Below, piece by piece: positions 62,095 to 64,000 of a stretch of DNA of 64,000 bases (position 1 is the stretch's first letter; every line of letters starts with the position of its first letter). The position numbers and the translations under genes are program-made. The DNA is from Aestuariibaculum marinum (GTDB lineage Bacteria; Bacteroidota; Bacteroidia; Flavobacteriales; Flavobacteriaceae). The DNA is taken from contig NZ_JACVXD010000007.1 in assembly GCF_014596975.1 (NCBI RefSeq), forward strand, positions 62,001 to 126,000. The letters run 5' to 3'. The notes beneath the pieces are model-generated. The model was given only the letters and a program-made list of their open reading frames with translations. It had not been told where the DNA came from and made no database searches.

Positions 62095-63456
62095 ATGTAC
62101 ACATTTTCAAATAAATTAAAGACATTTTCTATCATTCTAATGGTTTTAGGATTGTTAGGTGTTGGATATGGTTTTATGACATCTCATAAATCTTTAGACG
62201 AAGTAAAAACGATGCTTGCTGAAGAGGCTTCACACCACGGTGGGGGTCATGGAGAGGAAGCTACGCATGTTGTAGCTGATGCACATGATACGCATGGTGA
62301 AGCGACTCACGGAGAAGAAGTTCATGCTGAAGATGCACACCACGGTGATGCTCATGCAGAGCACGTTCAACACCAAATGGCTAACCGTCCTTGGTCAGCT
62401 TTATATGTTGGAGCATTCTTCTTTATGATGATTGGTCTTGGTGTTTTAGCATTCTACGCGATTCAAATAGCATCTCAGGCTGGATGGTCTCCGGTATTAT
62501 TCAGAGTTATGGAAGCGATTACAGCTTACGTATTACCTGGAGCTTTAATTGTATTAGCAATCGCTATTGCATCTGGAACTATAGGTCACTATAATATTTT
62601 CATCTGGATGGATCCTGAAGTAGTAGCTCACGATGAGTTAATTCAAGGAAAATCTGGGTGGTTAAACTTACCAATGTTTGCTGTTAGAGGTTTGGTATTT
62701 ATCGCAGGATGGGCGTTATACCGTCACTTTGCTCGTAAATTCTCAATCGCTCAGGACAACGCAAAATATAACACGAACTTTAAGAAATCATTCCGTATTG
62801 CTGCGGCATTCTTAGTATTCTTTATCTATTCAGAATCTATGATGTCTTGGGATTGGGTAATGAGTGTAGATCCTCACTGGTTCTCAACATTATTCGGATG
62901 GTATGTGTTTGCTAGTATGTTTGTAAGTGGTATTACTGTTATCGCTTTAATGAGCATCTACTTAAAATCTAGAGGATATTTAGAATTTGTAAATGAAAAC
63001 CACTTACATGATGTGGCTAAGTTTATGTTTGCTATTAGTATTTTCTGGACATACTTATGGTTCTCACAATTCATGCTTATTTGGTACTCTAACATTCCAG
63101 AAGAGGTAACATACTTTATTTCTCGTATTAACGATTACAAATTACCATTCTTTGGTATGGTAGCACTTAACTTCATCTTTCCAGTATTATTACTGATGAA
63201 TGCTGACTTTAAACGCGTGCCTTGGTTTGTTGTAATGACTGGTATTGTAATCTTATTTGGTCATTATATTGATATTTTCAATATGATTATGCCTGCTACC
63301 GTTGGAGACAGATGGTTTATTGGAATCCCTGAAATCGGTTCAATATTATTATTCGGAGGTTTATTCATATTTGTTGTATTCACAGCTTTAACAAAAGCAC
63401 CATTATTAGCAAAAGGATATCCTTTAATCAAAGAAAGCGAAGATTTCCATTATTAA
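62095..63456 (+). CDS. actF: Alternative complex III ActF with His-rich periplasmic loop
   Basis: A 453-residue NrfD-like membrane subunit with about 10 helices, paired with ActC. Between the first and second helices (~residues 43-95) a hydrophilic loop holds about 17 histidines among Glu/Asp/Ala/Gly (HHGGGHGEEATH... HAEHVQHQ). Whether this binds metal is unknown. The rest (GWYVFASMFVSGITV, FWTYLWFSQFMLIWYSN) is ordinary for ActF. coxB begins 31 bases downstream, so respiration genes are continuous. Confidence 0.93.
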   Translation: MYTFSNKLKTFSIILMVLGLLGVGYGFMTSHKSLDEVKTMLAEEASHHGGGHGEEATHVVADAHDTHGEATHGEEVHAEDAHHGDAHAEHVQHQMANRPWSALYVGAFFFMMIGLGVLAFYAIQIASQAGWSPVLFRVMEAITAYVLPGALIVLAIAIASGTIGHYNIFIWMDPEVVAHDELIQGKSGWLNLPMFAVRGLVFIAGWALYRHFARKFSIAQDNAKYNTNFKKSFRIAAAFLVFFIYSESMMSWDWVMSVDPHWFSTLFGWYVFASMFVSGITVIALMSIYLKSRGYLEFVNENHLHDVAKFMFAISIFWTYLWFSQFMLIWYSNIPEEVTYFISRINDYKLPFFGMVALNFIFPVLLLMNADFKRVPWFVVMTGIVILFGHYIDIFNMIMPATVGDRWFIGIPEIGSILLFGGLFIFVVFTALTKAPLLAKGYPLIKESEDFHY

Positions 63457-63486
63457 TTAAGATATAAATAAAGACGAACGATAACA

Positions 63487-64000
63487 ATGACTGCTTTATT
63501 AACAATTATAGTTTTAGTATTTATTCTAGTTGCCATCTGGCAAATGGTAAAGATTTTCGATTTAGCACAAGCTAAAGCGGATTGCGACCAGGTAGCCACC
63601 GATAAAGACAACAAGATAAATGCATATCTAATGATGGGCTTCTTAGCCTTCATTTATATCATTACCATTGTAAGTATAGTTAAGTGGGGAGATTTACCTT
63701 TACTATCTAACTCTGCTTCTGCACATGGTCCAACAATCGATAACTTAATGGCCATTTCATTAGTTATCATCTTTTTTGTTCAAACAGTAACACAATTCTT
63801 ATTGCACTATTTCGCATTTAAATACAAAGGTGAAAAGGGTAAAAAAGCGTTATTCTTTGCTGATAACAATAAGTTAGAGGCAATTTGGACAATCATCCCT
63901 GTAATTGTATTAGCAGGTTTAATTATCTACGGATTGAATACTTGGGTAAATATCATGGGAGTTGACGAAAGTGACGATCCTATGGTAGTAGAATTATATG
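63487..64000 (+). CDS. coxB: Cytochrome c oxidase subunit II, N-terminal part
   Basis: Start of the copper-A subunit of haem-copper oxidase; cut by the window end after ~171 codons. Residues 1-18 form a first membrane segment, followed by further TM segments (~46-65, ~85-107, ~133-150). The phrase KLEAIWTIIPVIVLAGLIIYGL is the family signature before the CuA domain. The Cu ligands lie beyond the window. Oxidase assembly would need copper, which fits the predicted copper operon earlier in the window. Confidence 0.93.
   Translation, partial: MTALLTIIVLVFILVAIWQMVKIFDLAQAKADCDQVATDKDNKINAYLMMGFLAFIYIITIVSIVKWGDLPLLSNSASAHGPTIDNLMAISLVIIFFVQTVTQFLLHYFAFKYKGEKGKKALFFADNNKLEAIWTIIPVIVLAGLIIYGLNTWVNIMGVDESDDPMVVELY

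Overview
The window looks like a contiguous piece of chromosome from a member of the Flavobacteriaceae (Bacteroidota). The evidence is a low G+C, AT-rich sequence, many Bacteroidota-type -7 promoter elements (TAnnTTTG, several with a TTG/TTTG box 19-20 nt upstream), weak Shine-Dalgarno signals, an alternative complex III operon leading into a cytochrome c oxidase operon, an exbB/exbD/exbD cluster next to a PorT-like gene, and DUF2723 and DUF5686-like proteins. The genus cannot be fixed from this sequence. No prophage, insertion sequence, CRISPR array or integron was seen.

Layout. 1-4758 (-): TetR regulator and a tripartite RND efflux operon (TolC, adaptor, pump; the pump is cut by the window start). 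4881-6205 (+): a polyprenyl synthetase translationally coupled to an unknown 116-aa protein, followed by an imperfect inverted repeat. 6323-9745 (-): three genes that I read as a copper-acquisition operon: a Cys-rich membrane-anchored protein, a lipoprotein with two Met/His motifs, and an OprC-like TonB receptor carrying a CxxxM...HxM signature. 9850-10374 (-): an outer-membrane beta-barrel. 10538-14532 (+): 2-oxoglutarate dehydrogenase E1 and E2. 14533-15311: a gene-poor stretch with two terminators, a possible 32-codon membrane peptide and three tandem 149-bp repeats abutting an orphan LuxR-type response regulator. 15993-18409: retropepsin-like protease, TatD, asparaginase, then a decayed copy of the asparaginase 3' end and tRNA-Ser(GGA). 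18799-21931 (+): ExbB, a small membrane protein, two ExbD proteins and a PorT-like barrel. 21926-29271 (-): PAP2-like membrane protein, RpoN, AsnRS, an MMPL/RND exporter and a DUF5686-like barrel. 29331-33602 (-): translation genes rplM-rpsI-rpsB-tsf and pyrH-frr. 33926-43956: YgiQ radical SAM protein, S9 peptidase, DNA polymerase I, CutC, metallophosphoesterase. 44150-48411: a cysteine-free thioredoxin-fold protein, a polysaccharide deacetylase and a DUF2723 protein. 48564-48636: tRNA-Gln. 48706-49536: universal stress protein. 49756-54320 (+): rimP-nusA-infB behind a terminator-like leader hairpin. 54453-54848 (-): SPOR protein. 55019-64000 (+): alternative complex III genes actABCDEF and the start of coxB.

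How the genes work together. Most of the window is core metabolism and translation. TonB energisation (exbB/exbD) would power the predicted copper receptor. Its copper would serve the oxidase whose operon begins at the right edge, downstream of the quinol:cytochrome c oxidoreductase. The least explained parts are the copper-like trio, the 149-bp repeats with minus-strand hairpins, the cysteine-free thioredoxin, the coupled 116-aa protein and the rimP leader hairpin.
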